A stretch of 64,000 nt of DNA from Diaphorobacter nitroreducens. Lineage in GTDB: Bacteria > Pseudomonadota > Gammaproteobacteria > Burkholderiales > Burkholderiaceae_C. The notes under the pieces were generated by a model. The model saw nothing but the letters and a program-made list of their open reading frames with translations, was not told the origin of the DNA and did no database searches. Each line of letters starts with the position of its first letter. Position 1 is the stretch's first letter. A program made the translations under genes and the position numbers. Positions 16,897 to 26,614 of this stretch are shown here, in pieces. The stretch is taken from the NCBI GenBank assembly GCA_003755025.1, contig RJVL01000007.1:205711-269710 (forward strand). Direction: 5' to 3'.

Positions 16897-18558
16897 TTAT
16901 TTGAGGGCCTTGTAGCGCATACGCTTCGGTTTCGCACCCTCTTCACCCAATCGTTTTTTCTTATCAGCTTCGTATTCTTGGTAATTACCGTCAAAGAATA
17001 CCCATTGGCTGTCGCCCTCGGCGGCCAGGATGTGCGTCGCGATACGGTCGAGGAACCAACGATCGTGGCTGATGACCAGCACGGTGCCAGCGTATTCCAG
17101 CAACGCGTCTTCCAGCGCACGCAGGGTTTCCACGTCCAGGTCGTTGGACGGTTCGTCCAGCAGCAGCACGTTGCCGCCCTGGATCAGCGTCTTGGCCAGG
17201 TGCAGGCGGCCGCGCTCGCCCCCGGACAGGTTGCCCACCTTCTTCTGCTGGTCCTGGCCGTTGAAGTTGAAGCGCCCGGCATAGGCGCGCGACGCCATTT
17301 GGAACTTGCCCACATTGATGATGTCCAGCCCGCCGGAGATGTCCTCCCACACGGTCTTGTCATCGGCCAGTGCGTCGCGGTGCTGATCGACAAACGCCAT
17401 CTTCACGGTCTGGCCGATTTCCACGGTACCGGAATCAGGTTGCTCCTTGCCCGCGATCAGCTTGAACAGGGTCGACTTGCCGGCACCGTTCGGGCCGATG
17501 ATGCCGACGATGGCGCCGGCAGGGATGTTCATGCTCAGGTTGTCGATCAGCAGGCGGTCACCAAAGGCCTTGGAGACATTCTTGAATTCGATGACCTTAG
17601 AGCCCAGGCGATCCGCTACAGGAATGAAGATCTCCTGCGTTTCGTTGCGGCGCTGGTATTCGTAATCGCTCAGCTCTTCGAAGCGGGCAATACGCGCCTT
17701 GGACTTCGCCTGGCGGCCCTTGGCGTTCTGGCGCACCCACTCCAGTTCCTTCTTCAAAGCCTTGGCGCGAGCCTCCTCGCCTTTTTGCTCGGCTTCCAGA
17801 CGGTTGCCCTTCTGGATCAGCCAGTCAGAGTAGTTGCCCTTGTAGGGGATGCCGTGGCCTCGGTCCAGTTCCAGAATCCACTCAGCGGCGTTGTCCAGGA
17901 AGTAGCGGTCGTGGGTGATCGCCACCACGGTACCGCTGAAGCGGTGCAGGAATTGCTCCAGCCAGTCCACGGATTCGGCGTCCAAGTGGTTGGTGGGTTC
18001 GTCCAGCAGCAGCATGTCGGGCTTGGACAGCAGCAGCTTGCACAGGGCCACGCGACGCTTTTCGCCACCCGATAGCTTGCCGATCACCGCATCCCACGCC
18101 GGCAGACGCAGCGCGTCGGCCGCAATTTCCAACTGGTGTTCGGAATCGGTACCGGCCGCGGCGATGATGGCCTCCAATTCACCCTGCTCTTTGGCCAGCG
18201 CGTCAAAGTCGGCATTCTCTTCCGCGTAGGCAGCGTATACCTCTTCCAGGCGGGCTTTGGCGTTGTTCACCTCGGCCATGGCTTCTTCCACGGCCTGGCG
18301 CACGGTGTGCTCGGGATTGAGTTGGGGCTCCTGGGGCAGGTAGCCGATCGACAGCCCGGGCATGGGCAGTGCCTCGCCTTCGAATTCCTTGTCCACGCCC
18401 GCCATGATCTTGAGCAGAGAGGACTTGCCGGAGCCGTTCAGGCCCAGCACGCCGATCTTGGCGCCCGGAAAGAAGCTAAGGGAAATGTCCTTCAAGATCT
18501 GCCGCTTGGGCGGCACGGTCTTGGTGACGTGGTTCATCGAGAAAACGTATTGGGCCAT
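16897..18558 (-). CDS. ettA: Energy-dependent translational throttle ATPase EttA
   Basis: A 553-residue ABC-F ATPase without membrane segments, the usual EttA length. It gates entry of ribosomes into elongation according to ATP/ADP level by binding the E site. Two ABC modules are seen: Walker A GLNGSGKSS near residue 40 with signature LSGGEKRRVA and DEPTNHLDAESVDWLE, and Walker A GPNGAGKST with LSGGERGRLHLAKT and DEPSNDLDVETL. The linker (KALKKELEWVRQNAKGRQAKSKARI) is the P-site tRNA interaction motif, and the arm EGEALPMPGLSIGYLPQEP is typical. The start at 18558 (MAQYVFSM) is the conserved one; upstream in-frame codons are not conserved. Confidence 0.95.
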   Translation of the reverse strand: MAQYVFSMNHVTKTVPPKRQILKDISLSFFPGAKIGVLGLNGSGKSSLLKIMAGVDKEFEGEALPMPGLSIGYLPQEPQLNPEHTVRQAVEEAMAEVNNAKARLEEVYAAYAEENADFDALAKEQGELEAIIAAAGTDSEHQLEIAADALRLPAWDAVIGKLSGGEKRRVALCKLLLSKPDMLLLDEPTNHLDAESVDWLEQFLHRFSGTVVAITHDRYFLDNAAEWILELDRGHGIPYKGNYSDWLIQKGNRLEAEQKGEEARAKALKKELEWVRQNAKGRQAKSKARIARFEELSDYEYQRRNETQEIFIPVADRLGSKVIEFKNVSKAFGDRLLIDNLSMNIPAGAIVGIIGPNGAGKSTLFKLIAGKEQPDSGTVEIGQTVKMAFVDQHRDALADDKTVWEDISGGLDIINVGKFQMASRAYAGRFNFNGQDQQKKVGNLSGGERGRLHLAKTLIQGGNVLLLDEPSNDLDVETLRALEDALLEYAGTVLVISHDRWFLDRIATHILAAEGDSQWVFFDGNYQEYEADKKKRLGEEGAKPKRMRYKALK

Positions 18559-18814
18559 GGATTTATTCAGGAAACGGGCAGAAGAAGGCGCCAAAATTTT
18601 TTGCGCACAAACGCGGATTATCGGCGCATGCGACAATAGACCCCGTCTTGGGCTCCAGTTGCCCACGGCATCAGCCTAGACAAGCTGGGGACGAAGGAAG
18701 AATTTTCCGGGCTCCCACCCTTGCAATCATCTGCCTAACAAACTGGCTCGGCGGCCCGTAAAGTCGCCTGCGACAGGCCGATACCCAGCGCCCCGGATGG
18801 GCGCATCCAATTAC

Positions 18815-20548
18815 ATGACATTTGAAGAACTGAAGCTGGCGCCGGCCATTTTGCGGGCCGTGCAAGAACAAGGCTACGACAACCCGACCCCTATCCAGGC
18901 CCAGGCCATCCCGGCCGTCCTCGCTGGACACGACCTCCTCGCCGGCGCACAGACCGGCACTGGCAAGACCGCCGCGTTCACGCTGCCCATGCTGCACCGC
19001 CTGGCCGAAGGCCAAGCCCCACGCAGCCAGTTTGGCGGCAAGGGTGTGCGCGCCCTGGTGCTCACGCCCACGCGGGAGCTGGCAGCGCAGGTCGAAGAAT
19101 CCGTGCGCGGCTACGGCAAATACCTGGATCTGAACTCCACCGTGATCTTCGGCGGCGTCGGTATGAACCCGCAGATCGAACGCATCAAGCGCGGCGTGGA
19201 CGTGCTGGTGGCCACCCCTGGCCGCCTGCTGGACCTGCAGCAGCAAGGCTTCATGGACCTGTCCACCGTCGAGATCCTGGTGCTGGACGAAGCCGACCGC
19301 ATGCTCGACATGGGCTTCATCCACGACGTGAAGAAGGTGCTGGCGCTGCTGCCCCAGTCCAAGCAAAGCCTGCTGTTCTCGGCCACGTTCAGCGACGACA
19401 TCCGTGAACTGGCCAACTCACTGCTCAAGAACCCGCAGAGCATCCAGGTCACCCCGCGCAACACCACGGTGCAACGCATCAGCCAGGTGATCCACCCCGT
19501 GGGGCGTGGCAAGAAGAAGCAGGTGCTGCTGCACATCATCCAGGAACACGACTGGAGCCAGGTGCTGGTGTTCACGCGCACCAAGTTCGGCGCCAACAAC
19601 GTGGCCGAGTACCTGACCAAGAACGGCGTTTCGGCCATGGCGCTGCATGGCAACAAGAGCCAGAGCGCCCGCACCCAGGCGTTGGAGGGCTTCAAGACGG
19701 GCCAGATCCGCGCCCTGGTGGCTACCGACATCGCGGCACGCGGCATCGACATCGACGACCTGCCGCACGTCGTGAACTACGAAATCCCCAACGTGCCCGA
19801 GGACTACGTGCACCGCATCGGCCGCACGGGCCGCGCCGGCCGCGAGGGCCATGCCGTGAGCCTCGTCTGCATGGACGAGGAAGGTTTCATGATGGAGATC
19901 GAGCGCTTCACCAAGCAAGAAATCCCTGTGCAGGTGATCGACGGCTTTGGCCCGGACGAGGGAGAGAAGGCCGAGCCCATCGCCATGGGTCGCCAGACCA
20001 TCTGGGGCGGCGCGGGCAAGCCGCCCAGCCGCGAAGTCATGCAGGCAGCGGCCAAGGCGGCACGCCAGGAGATGATGGAGCGCATCCGCACCAACAAGGC
20101 GGCCACTGGCGGCCAGCGCGGTTCGCGCCAAGGCGGTGGCCAGGGCGAAGGCCAGCAGCGCGCCGGGGGCCAGAACGGCAGCGGGGGCCGCGGCGGCAAC
20201 GTAGGCAATGCAGGCCGTCCTGCCGGTCCACGTGATCAGCAACGTCCGCAGAACACGGCCGGTGGCCGCCGCCGCGGCGGTCCCGCTGGTGCAGGCAATA
20301 GCGGCGGTAATGGCGGAAATCGCCGTTTCGACGACAGCCAGCCTCGCAGCGAGAACGCTCACCTGGGCACGCAGCTCGGCAACATTGGCATCGGCCCACG
20401 CCATGGCAGCGGCCGTGCCAGCCAGCCGGACCCCATGCGCACCAGCGTGGACAGCATGGCGGACCGCGGGCGTCGGGGCGGCTTCGGCCGTGGCAACGGC
20501 GGCGGCGGTGGTGGCCGCGGCCCACGCGGCGGCGGCTTCGGCCGCTGA
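18815..20548 (+). CDS. rhlE: DEAD-box RNA helicase, RhlE type, with long Gly-rich tail
   Basis: A 577-residue ATP-dependent RNA helicase. Motifs in order: Q-motif ([13 protein letters not shown]), motif I AQTGTGKT (45-52), PTRELA, DEAD (158-161), SAT (SATFSDD), and in the second RecA domain [11 protein letters not shown] and [10 protein letters not shown]. After about residue 427 the protein becomes a ~150-residue tail rich in Gly, Arg, Gln and Asn ([14 protein letters not shown] ... [15 protein letters not shown]), expected to be disordered and RNA-binding. The start MTFEELKL at 18815 fits RhlE homologues (MSFDSLGL); an ATG six codons upstream (18797) is possible. A strong terminator follows. 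Confidence 0.92.
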   Translation: MTFEELKLAPAILRAVQEQGYDNPTPIQAQAIPAVLAGHDLLAGAQTGTGKTAAFTLPMLHRLAEGQAPRSQFGGKGVRALVLTPTRELAAQVEESVRGYGKYLDLNSTVIFGGVGMNPQIERIKRGVDVLVATPGRLLDLQQQGFMDLSTVEILVLDEADRMLDMGFIHDVKKVLALLPQSKQSLLFSATFSDDIRELANSLLKNPQSIQVTPRNTTVQRISQVIHPVGRGKKKQVLLHIIQEHDWSQVLVFTRTKFGANNVAEYLTKNGVSAMALHGNKSQSARTQALEGFKTGQIRALVATDIAARGIDIDDLPHVVNYEIPNVPEDYVHRIGRTGRAGREGHAVSLVCMDEEGFMMEIERFTKQEIPVQVIDGFGPDEGEKAEPIAMGRQTIWGGAGKPPSREVMQAAAKAARQEMMERIRTNKAATGGQRGSRQGGGQGEGQQRAGGQNGSGGRGGNVGNAGRPAGPRDQQRPQNTAGGRRRGGPAGAGNSGGNGGNRRFDDSQPRSENAHLGTQLGNIGIGPRHGSGRASQPDPMRTSVDSMADRGRRGGFGRGNGGGGGGRGPRGGGFGR

Positions 20549-20567
20549 GACCTTCACGACAACAGAA

Positions 20568-20591
20568 AGCCCGGCACAGCCGGGCTTTTTT
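20568..20591 (+). terminator. Rho-independent terminator of rhlE
   Basis: Stem AGCCCGGC / GCCGGGCT with loop ACA, followed by a run of T (20586-20591), 20 bp after the rhlE stop. Confidence 0.9.
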
Positions 20592-20684
20592 CCATGGCCC
20601 CTGAGCCGACCACCCCGCCGCACGCGCAGGACATCAAAGCTGCCGGGTAACATCCGCCCCAGCACCACTTCCGCCACGCCCACC

Positions 20685-22505
20685 ATGACGCCGAAGAATC
20701 TGCTCTCCCACACTTACGCGCTGCCAATCGCCGCAATCGCTGCACGGCACCGCGCTACCGCGCTGCTGGGCGCATTCCTGCTGTCCGCCTGCTCCAGCAC
20801 GCCCCTGCCTCCGTGGCCCGCGCAGTCCTCCCCCCCCGCGCCCACTGGTCCGCAAACGTCCCGCGCCGTACCGCCGCCGCTGGGAACAGTGCAGCGTGGC
20901 GAAGTCGTGCCCAGCCCGGTCACGGTAACGCCCGTCGCTCCGGCCACCGAGCCGGCCTCCACCGCGCTCCCCTACAGCGCGGCTGTCGCGGCACGCTTTC
21001 CCGCGCCTTCCGTGCGGTACGAAACGCCGGGGCTCGCCGAGGGGCGCCAGGCTTTCACCACCAACGCCGAACTCACCCAATGGCTGCGTAATCTGGCCAC
21101 GGCGCAGCGCGGCACGACCCGTGTGCAAATGCTCGACCTGGGGGTATCGCAGCGCGGCACACCCTTGCACGGCCTGGTGCTGACCCGCGCGGCTGGCACC
21201 GACGTGGCCGCGCTGGACGCCAGCCGCCGCCCCACGGTGCTGCTGCTTGGGCAGCAACATGGCGACGAACCCGCCGGCAGCGAGGCATTGCTCGTACTGG
21301 CGCGCGAACTGGCACAGGGTCTGCTGGAGCCCATGCTGGAGCGCATCAACGTGATCGTCGTTCCCCGCGCGAATCCCGACGGAGCCGAGGCCGGCACGCG
21401 AGCCACGTCCAACGGCATCGACATGAACCGGGACCACCTGCTTTTGCAGACTCCGGAGGCCCAGGCACTCGCCAAACTGGTGCGCAACTATCGCCCGATC
21501 GCCATTTTCGATGCGCATGAATACACCGTCACCGGACGGTTCCTCGAGAAATTCCATGCCATCCAACGCTACGACGTGCTGCTGCAGCACGCAACGACGG
21601 CCAACCTGCCGGAATTCATGACCAAGGCAGCTCTGGAATGGTTCCACCACCCCATGATCAGGGCCCTGGAAGCGGAAGGCCTGAGCCAGGAGTGGTACTA
21701 CACCACCTCGACCCGCGCCGAAGACCTTCGCCTGTCCATGGGAGGGACGCAACCCGATACCGGCCGCAACGTGAATGGTCTGAAGAACGCCGTCAGCATG
21801 CTCGTGGAAACGCGCGGCGTGGGCATTGGCCGCACCCACATCCAGCGGCGCGTGCACTCGCAGGTGACGGCCCTCACCAGTGCACTGCGCAGCACCGTGG
21901 ACCGCGCCGCCGACTTGGAGCAGGTGCGCTCCTATGAAGCGCGGGACATTGCCTCCCAGGCATGCCGCGGCGAGATCGTGGTGGAAGCCACGCAAACCCC
22001 CGGCCAGCGCGACCTGGTCATGCTGGACCCCCAGACCGGCGCAGACCGGACCCTGCGCGTGGATTGGAATTCCTCGCTGCAACTCAAGCCGGTCAAAAAA
22101 CGCCACCGCCCCTGCGGCTATTGGTTGGCAAGCGGCGCAACGGATGCAGTGGAGCGCCTGAAGCTGCTGGGCATCCAGGTGATGCACGTCGCCGAGGCGG
22201 GCTCCGTACTGGCGGACATCTATGAGGAAACCAGCCGGGAGAGCTCCGAGCGGGAGGACGTGCGCGGAGCCATCCCTGGCGCCCGCCCGATCATCCGCGC
22301 CACCGTGACCCCCATGCGCAGCGCCATCGACGTGCCGGGAGGCAGCTATTACGTGTCTCTCAACCAGCCCTTGGCCAATCTGGCCGTGGCAGCGCTGGAG
22401 CCCGATACGCAGAACAGCTATTTCGCCAACCATGTCATCGGCCAGCTCGGCGATGTGGCACGGGTCATGGCACCTCCATCGCTGGTGTTTGAGGAGATGG
22501 ACTGA
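20685..22505 (+). CDS. M14-family zinc carboxypeptidase, lipoprotein
   Basis: A 606-residue exported peptidase. The N-terminus carries a long signal with lipobox LLSACSS (Cys at about residue 34), then a Pro/Thr-rich linker to about residue 100. The M14 catalytic domain has the zinc motif HGDEPAGSE (His-x-x-Glu), the second zinc ligand in DAHEYT, the substrate Arg/Asn region PRANPDGAEAGTRATSNGIDMNRDH and the catalytic Glu in MLVETRG. The C-terminal ~200 residues form a separate domain without motifs I know. Cleavage of peptides, perhaps cell-wall-derived, is inferred from the family. The start at 20685 follows the rhlE terminator; upstream in-frame codons overlap rhlE. Confidence 0.85.
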   Translation: MTPKNLLSHTYALPIAAIAARHRATALLGAFLLSACSSTPLPPWPAQSSPPAPTGPQTSRAVPPPLGTVQRGEVVPSPVTVTPVAPATEPASTALPYSAAVAARFPAPSVRYETPGLAEGRQAFTTNAELTQWLRNLATAQRGTTRVQMLDLGVSQRGTPLHGLVLTRAAGTDVAALDASRRPTVLLLGQQHGDEPAGSEALLVLARELAQGLLEPMLERINVIVVPRANPDGAEAGTRATSNGIDMNRDHLLLQTPEAQALAKLVRNYRPIAIFDAHEYTVTGRFLEKFHAIQRYDVLLQHATTANLPEFMTKAALEWFHHPMIRALEAEGLSQEWYYTTSTRAEDLRLSMGGTQPDTGRNVNGLKNAVSMLVETRGVGIGRTHIQRRVHSQVTALTSALRSTVDRAADLEQVRSYEARDIASQACRGEIVVEATQTPGQRDLVMLDPQTGADRTLRVDWNSSLQLKPVKKRHRPCGYWLASGATDAVERLKLLGIQVMHVAEAGSVLADIYEETSRESSEREDVRGAIPGARPIIRATVTPMRSAIDVPGGSYYVSLNQPLANLAVAALEPDTQNSYFANHVIGQLGDVARVMAPPSLVFEEMD

Positions 22506-22530
22506 AGAGCACGCCAGACTGCGACCACTC

Positions 22531-22581
22531 TTTAAATGATAGCTGCTTGCGCTTGCTGGATAAGCGCTAAAGGCATATTTG
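22531..22581 (+). repeat. Interspersed palindromic repeat, copy 3
   Basis: Plus-orientation copy, close to consensus (GATAGCTGCTTGCGCTT, then GCTGGATAAGCGCTAAAGGC), in the spacer after the M14 peptidase gene and before tRNA-Arg. Confidence 0.85.
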
Positions 22582-22715
22582 GCATCATACACAGCACCCG
22601 CACGGCGTCTTCTATTTCATGGGCTGCAGAGGCTGGTGCGGAAGCGCTCCGGGCGCCTGTATGATCCTGCACTCCGAGCGCGCACATCACCGCGCGCACC
22701 GCATACCTGCATCAT

Positions 22716-22792
22716 CTGCCCGTAGCTCAACCGGATAGAGCAATTGCCTTCTAAGCAATAGGTCGGGGGTTCGAGTCCCTCCGGGCAGGCCA
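22716..22792 (+). tRNA. tRNA-Arg (anticodon TCT)
   Basis: Cloverleaf with acceptor CTGCCCG / CGGGCAG, anticodon stem ATTGC / GCAAT and loop CTTCTAA giving anticodon TCT. The T-loop is TTCGAGT and the 3' CCA is encoded (22790-22792). It reads AGA codons, rare in this GC-rich genome. Confidence 0.95.
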
Positions 22793-22939
22793 CCTCACTT
22801 CGGCTGTGCCTCGGCATCCTGCGAAGACATCTTTCTGCGGCCGAGGTGCCACTGTCGGGCGGAAATGCGGGACGCCGTCCGACACTCTACAGCGCGTTGC
22901 GCGCTCTATGGTCTTGCTACCCCCTCACAGGAGAAGACC

Positions 22940-23242
22940 ATGCTCAAGCGCCTCTTTGATCCCGCTGCCATGTATGCCCACCGTCTCGAGACCAGCCTGA
23001 ATGAGGCGCGAATGGCGGCATTCGAACACGAAAACGCTGCCGAACACCATACTGCACTGGCACGGATGTACCGGCAGCGCATTGCACGGCTGGAAGCCGA
23101 GCTGGCTCCCGCAACTGCGGGCATACCTTCGCGGTTGATCCTCGACCCGGCGGGGCCCATTCCACGTGTGACCCCGCTCAAGAAGCCTCGGGAGCCGCAC
23201 CAACGCATGCCAGCTTATCTGCCTCAAGGGGCGGGAGGATAG
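22940..23242 (+). CDS. Small hypothetical protein with helical N-terminus
   Basis: A 100-residue protein that I do not recognise. Residues 5-55 (DPAAMYAHRLETSLNEARMA to YRQRIARLEAEL) form an amphipathic, probably coiled-coil helix. The rest is Pro-rich and ends PAYLPQGAGG. It has a good ribosome-binding site (AGGAGAAG) before the ATG. It lies 147 bp after tRNA-Arg and 61 bp before another small Pro-rich gene on the same strand. Codon use looks native. No signal peptide or membrane segment is visible. Confidence 0.6.
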   Translation: MLKRLFDPAAMYAHRLETSLNEARMAAFEHENAAEHHTALARMYRQRIARLEAELAPATAGIPSRLILDPAGPIPRVTPLKKPREPHQRMPAYLPQGAGG

Positions 23243-23303
23243 TGTGCGGTGCGACTGTGCAGAGCAACCTTTGGTACCCCGCCCCCTTCCCAGGACTCAC
23301 GCC

Positions 23304-23450
23304 ATGACGCCCCAGGACCCGACAGAACACCCGCTGCACACTGTGCCAGACGACTTACCGCGCCCGCCCGGTGATTTGCCACCGGCCCCACCACCGGTCT
23401 CGCCACCGCGGCAGCCCAACGAGGAAATACCAGCCAACTTGCCGGGTTAA
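23304..23450 (+). CDS. Proline-rich microprotein (plus strand)
   Basis: A 48-residue frame beginning MTPQDPTEHPLHTVPDDLPR and ending EEIPANLPG, about one third proline, with no hydrophobic segment. An AGGA ribosome-binding site lies 9 bp before the ATG. It faces a second proline-rich microprotein of 47 residues on the opposite strand, whose stop lies 17 bp away. Both contain PP repeats and end in similar acidic-Pro-Leu-Pro-Gly wording. Function is unknown. Confidence 0.5.
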   Translation: MTPQDPTEHPLHTVPDDLPRPPGDLPPAPPPVSPPRQPNEEIPANLPG

Positions 23451-23467
23451 ACCACCTGCAGGCTCCA

Positions 23468-23611
23468 CTAGCTTGGTTCTTGCATAGGGTCACCGGGTAG
23501 TTCGATGGGCGGCGTATTGTCGGGCGGATCAATGGGAATAGGTCGCGGCGGCACCTCGCCGGGATTCGGCGGGACGGGCGGGACCGGTTGAGGGGCGGGG
23601 GTTGCTGGCAT
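23468..23611 (-). CDS. Proline-rich microprotein (minus strand)
   Basis: A 47-residue frame on the minus strand beginning MPATPAPQPVPPVPPNPGEV and ending ELPGDPMQEPS. Proline makes up over a third, and the pattern is VPPxPPxPxPIDPP. It has a ribosome-binding site AAAGGA 7 bp before the ATG. It is convergent with the plus-strand microprotein at 23304-23450 and resembles it in composition. It is too short for most gene finders. Proteins of this type are usually labelled hypothetical; no function can be given. Confidence 0.5.
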   Translation of the reverse strand: MPATPAPQPVPPVPPNPGEVPPRPIPIDPPDNTPPIELPGDPMQEPS

Positions 23612-23764
23612 GGGGCATCCTTTGTGCTGTTTGTAGTGCCTTTGCACTTGGCACTCCCGTCGGACAAAACCGTATGCAGGCGAACGGCTTCCGGCACGAT
23701 CAGTCTGCTGTTCGGGAGTGCCTCTTCAGTCAGGCCACCGGTCACACCAACCTTGTTGAATGCA

Positions 23765-23798
23765 AAAGGCCCCCGCAGCTTGCGCTGCGGGGGCCTTT
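23765..23798 (-). terminator. Terminator downstream of tRNA-His
   Basis: A perfect 15-bp stem, AAAGGCCCCCGCAGC / GCTGCGGGGGCCTTT, with loop TTGC. On the minus strand the stem is followed by TTTT. It is nearly symmetric and could act in both directions, separating the small-gene region from the ppiD block. Confidence 0.88.
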
Positions 23799-23804
23799 GT
23801 TATT

Positions 23805-23881
23805 TGGGGTGGCTGATGGGACTCGAACCCACGACGACAGGAATCACAATCCTGGACTCTACCAACTGAGCTACAGCCACC
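23805..23881 (-). tRNA. tRNA-His (anticodon GTG)
   Basis: Minus-strand cloverleaf: acceptor GTGGCTG / CAGCCAC with the extra 5' G (23881) specific to tRNA-His, anticodon stem CAGGA / TCCTG with loop TTGTGAT (anticodon GTG), T-loop TTCGAGT and encoded CCA (23805-23807). Confidence 0.96.
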
Positions 23882-23929
23882 GTAGCCTTGAATTATAGCC
23901 TGATAAATCTACCCTCTGAGGTAACCGGC

Positions 23930-25858
23930 TTAGTTTTGTAGCTCTGCCTGGGCCACCGGTCGGGGGGCCTTGATCTGGACCTTGAAACGCTGCTTGAGCA
24001 AATCGTAATACGCTAGCGCCTCAGCAGACGCCCACGATTGCAAGTATTGCTCTCGCTCCATACGCGCACGAGCGTCGTCCACCCCGTCCCGGGGAACGAC
24101 GCGGTTGATTTTCACCACGGCATAGCCCTGCGCACCAAGGTCCACACCTGTCCAGGCCGGGAGTTGGTCCACATTGGCACGCAAGGCGGCATCCACCACG
24201 GAACGAGGCTGATCCTGCAGCCGGTCCCGCGACACCGTCAACGCAGCAGTCAACCCGGAGGCTGCATCCGGCGCAGCCTTCCAAGCGGTCAGTTTGGCTT
24301 GGCCTTCCTGCCGCGCAAGTTCAGCGGACTTCTCGGCGATATAGATCGCGCGCACCTGGTCGCGCGCCTTGTCAAGCGGCAGCGTCATGGCGGGCTGGTA
24401 TGCCGTAACGCGGCCGGCTGCCAGCACACTTGTACCGATCTCGATAGCCTCGGTATTGCGCTTGTTCTGCAGCGAGTCCGACTGGAACAGCGCCTCCAGG
24501 AAGCGTGCGTTGGCAAGCGGCCCCGCGCCGCCGGCAGCCGGAGTACGGGTAACCCCGTCGGCCGTCTGAATCTTGAGCTTGAGCTTGTCGGCGACGGGTT
24601 GCAGGCTGTCCGCCTGTTCATACACACCATTGGCAAACGCCTCGGCCACTTCTGCGAACTTGCGTTGAGCCTGCTGCTGCTTGAGTTCTGCCTCGAGCGA
24701 GGGGCGCAGCTCCTCGAAACTGGGCTGGCGCGGAGTCTTGATATCGGAAAGCAGGATGATGTGGAAGCCGAAGTCGGTTTCCACTACGTCGCTGATCTCC
24801 CCCTTCTTCATGGAAAAAACGGCGTCTTCAAAGGGTTTGACCATGGCTCCCCGGCCAAAAAAACCGAGGTCACCGCCGGACGGTGCTGAGCCCGGGTCCT
24901 GCGACTCCTTTTTGGCAATCTCCGCGAAGCTGCCCGGCGCCTTGCGTACCTGCGCGAGCAGTTCCTCCGCCTTGGCCTTGGCCTGGGTGCGCGCATCCGC
25001 AGGGGCGTCCTTGCTGGCGTTGATCAGTATGTGACTTGCGCGGCGCTCCTCCTTGCCCGCGAGGCGATTCAGGTTTTCCTTGTAATAGGTGCGCAGGTCA
25101 TCTTCGCTGAGCGTGACCCCCGCTTTCACGGCATCAAGGTCAAGCACCACATACTCCACTGACGCTTGTTCAGCCTGCTGGAATTTCGCAGGATGGGCGG
25201 TGTAATAGGCCTCCAGGTCGGCATCCGTCACCACGACCTTGGACACAAACGCCGAAGCATTGAAACGGGCGATCTGGATTTCACGGCGCTGAAATAGTGC
25301 ATCCAGTGCCAAACGTGCTTCCGTCGGGCCGCTGAACGCCGAACCCATGACACCGCCCATGACCTGGTTGACCGACAAGTCCTGGCGGATGCGTGCTTCA
25401 AGCCCCTCAGGGGTTAGTCCCTGCGCACCAGCCAGGGCGCGATAGGCTTCGGCATCCAGCGTGCCGTCAGCTCGTTTCAACGCCGCTATCTGCGGAATGC
25501 TCTGCAGCTCGCGTGCTAACCGCGCATCGCTGGTCAGCATGTGCATGTCCTGCGCCGCGACTTGCAGCACGCGGTCACGCACCAGCCGCTCCAACGTGGC
25601 ATAGCGTGCCTGCGGTGAATCCAGCAGCTTGGCATCGATACCTGGCGACTGAGCGCGGATTCGATCGCTCTCCATACGGTGAGCGTTGTCCCAGTCGGCT
25701 TGGGTGATGTCCTTGCCATCGACCCGCGCTACCACCGGGCTTCCTCCGCTGAAATAGTTGCTGTCGATACCCACGAGGATGAACGACGGGATGATCAGCA
25801 AGAACAACAAGAACATGACGATCTTGGAGTGCTTGCGGATGGATTCGAACATGGTCAA
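23930..25858 (-). CDS. ppiD: Periplasmic folding chaperone PpiD (SurA-N and parvulin domains)
   Basis: A 642-residue protein anchored in the inner membrane by a single N-terminal helix ([20 protein letters not shown], about 11-30). A SurA-type chaperone region follows (about 35-240). The parvulin PPIase domain is at about 265-365 ([20 protein letters not shown] ... [22 protein letters not shown]). A second helical region runs to the C-terminus. It helps newly exported proteins leave the Sec translocon. The position downstream of hupB is conserved in many proteobacteria. Either Met of MTMFES may start it. Between it and hupB lies tRNA-Val. Confidence 0.9.
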   Translation of the reverse strand: MTMFESIRKHSKIVMFLLFLLIIPSFILVGIDSNYFSGGSPVVARVDGKDITQADWDNAHRMESDRIRAQSPGIDAKLLDSPQARYATLERLVRDRVLQVAAQDMHMLTSDARLARELQSIPQIAALKRADGTLDAEAYRALAGAQGLTPEGLEARIRQDLSVNQVMGGVMGSAFSGPTEARLALDALFQRREIQIARFNASAFVSKVVVTDADLEAYYTAHPAKFQQAEQASVEYVVLDLDAVKAGVTLSEDDLRTYYKENLNRLAGKEERRASHILINASKDAPADARTQAKAKAEELLAQVRKAPGSFAEIAKKESQDPGSAPSGGDLGFFGRGAMVKPFEDAVFSMKKGEISDVVETDFGFHIILLSDIKTPRQPSFEELRPSLEAELKQQQAQRKFAEVAEAFANGVYEQADSLQPVADKLKLKIQTADGVTRTPAAGGAGPLANARFLEALFQSDSLQNKRNTEAIEIGTSVLAAGRVTAYQPAMTLPLDKARDQVRAIYIAEKSAELARQEGQAKLTAWKAAPDAASGLTAALTVSRDRLQDQPRSVVDAALRANVDQLPAWTGVDLGAQGYAVVKINRVVPRDGVDDARARMEREQYLQSWASAEALAYYDLLKQRFKVQIKAPRPVAQAELQN

Positions 25859-25911
25859 TCTTTCAACAGCTGCAAAAGAAAAGGCGAACTTGCGTTCGCC
25901 TTTGAATGGGG

Positions 25912-25987
25912 TGGTGGGTGCTAACGGGGTCGAACCGCTGACCTACGCCTTGTAAGGGCGCCGCTCTACCAACTGAGCTAAGCACCC
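25912..25987 (-). tRNA. tRNA-Val (anticodon TAC)
   Basis: Minus-strand cloverleaf: acceptor GGGTGCT / AGCACCC, loop CTTACAA giving anticodon TAC, T-loop TTCGACC and encoded CCA (25912-25914). It sits between hupB and ppiD. Confidence 0.96.
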
Positions 25988-26001
25988 CCCATATTTCACA
26001 A

Positions 26002-26274
26002 TCAGTTCAAAGCATCTTTCAGTGCTTTGCCTGGACGGAACTTTGGAACTTTAGCAGCCTTGATTTTAATCGTAGCGCCCGTGCGGGGATTACGACCAGT
26101 GCGCGCAGCGCGCTTGCCGACGGCGAATGTGCCGAAACCGACGAGCGACACCGTGCCGCCCTTCTTGAGAGTCTTCTTAACCGCTTCGATCGTGGACTCC
26201 AGTGCGCGCGCAGCTGCAGCCTTGGAGATATCAGCGTTGTTGGCGATGTGCTCAATCAATTCGGTTTTATTCAC
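26002..26274 (-). CDS. hupB: DNA-binding protein HU-beta
   Basis: A 90-residue histone-like protein, the standard HU length, that bends and compacts DNA. It starts [20 protein letters not shown] and carries the family signature [21 protein letters not shown], which includes the DNA-intercalating Arg-Asn-Pro at the tip of the beta arm. The C-terminus [14 protein letters not shown] is typical. The ribosome-binding site GAGAGGCTT precedes the ATG. A strong promoter is seen about 130 bp upstream. It belongs to the lon-hupB-ppiD neighbourhood, here separated from lon by tRNA genes, uvrC and pgsA. Confidence 0.97.
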   Translation of the reverse strand: MNKTELIEHIANNADISKAAAARALESTIEAVKKTLKKGGTVSLVGFGTFAVGKRAARTGRNPRTGATIKIKAAKVPKFRPGKALKDALN

Positions 26275-26404
26275 AAGAAGCCTCTCGGGAAAAGAGTGGA
26301 TGAATGTCTTTATGCAAATCTGGCCTCCGCGCCCCCTGCAACGGAAGCGGTCCGAAAGGCAGAGGCGGAGGGAACTGAAGCAGCGTCAGAAATTGCTGTG
26401 TCAG

Positions 26405-26433
26405 ATTAAAGCCATCGCACTGTAGGGTGTCAA
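26405..26433 (-). promoter_or_regulatory. Sigma-70 promoter of hupB
   Basis: On the minus strand, -35 TTGACA (26428-26433, perfect) and -10 TTTAAT (26405-26410, five of six) with the optimal 17-bp spacer. The transcript would start near 26398, leaving a ~124-nt leader before hupB. Confidence 0.8.
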
Positions 26434-26614
26434 TAAGACGTACCGCGTGGGCGACAGCATGGGAGCGAATTCTAGTCGTATTTGATCCCCGTCCCGGATT
26501 CGAGCACCGCTTTTGTTTCGACCTTGCGCGCTAGGCGCATTCCGTATTGACAAGCACTTTCTCCCTGCGGTGCCGAGTTGCCGCCACCAGCCTTCTCCAT
26601 GTGGGCGCGGATTG

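Noticed and set aside
20634..22592. 652-residue minus-strand frame opposite the M14 peptidase
   Set aside because: Same shadow character; the plus-strand product has zinc and catalytic motifs and a lipobox.
24005..24035. Sequence CGCTAGCGCCTCAGCAGACG inside ppiD as a tenth repeat copy
   Set aside because: Only a few bases of one arm match and the core inverted repeat is missing.
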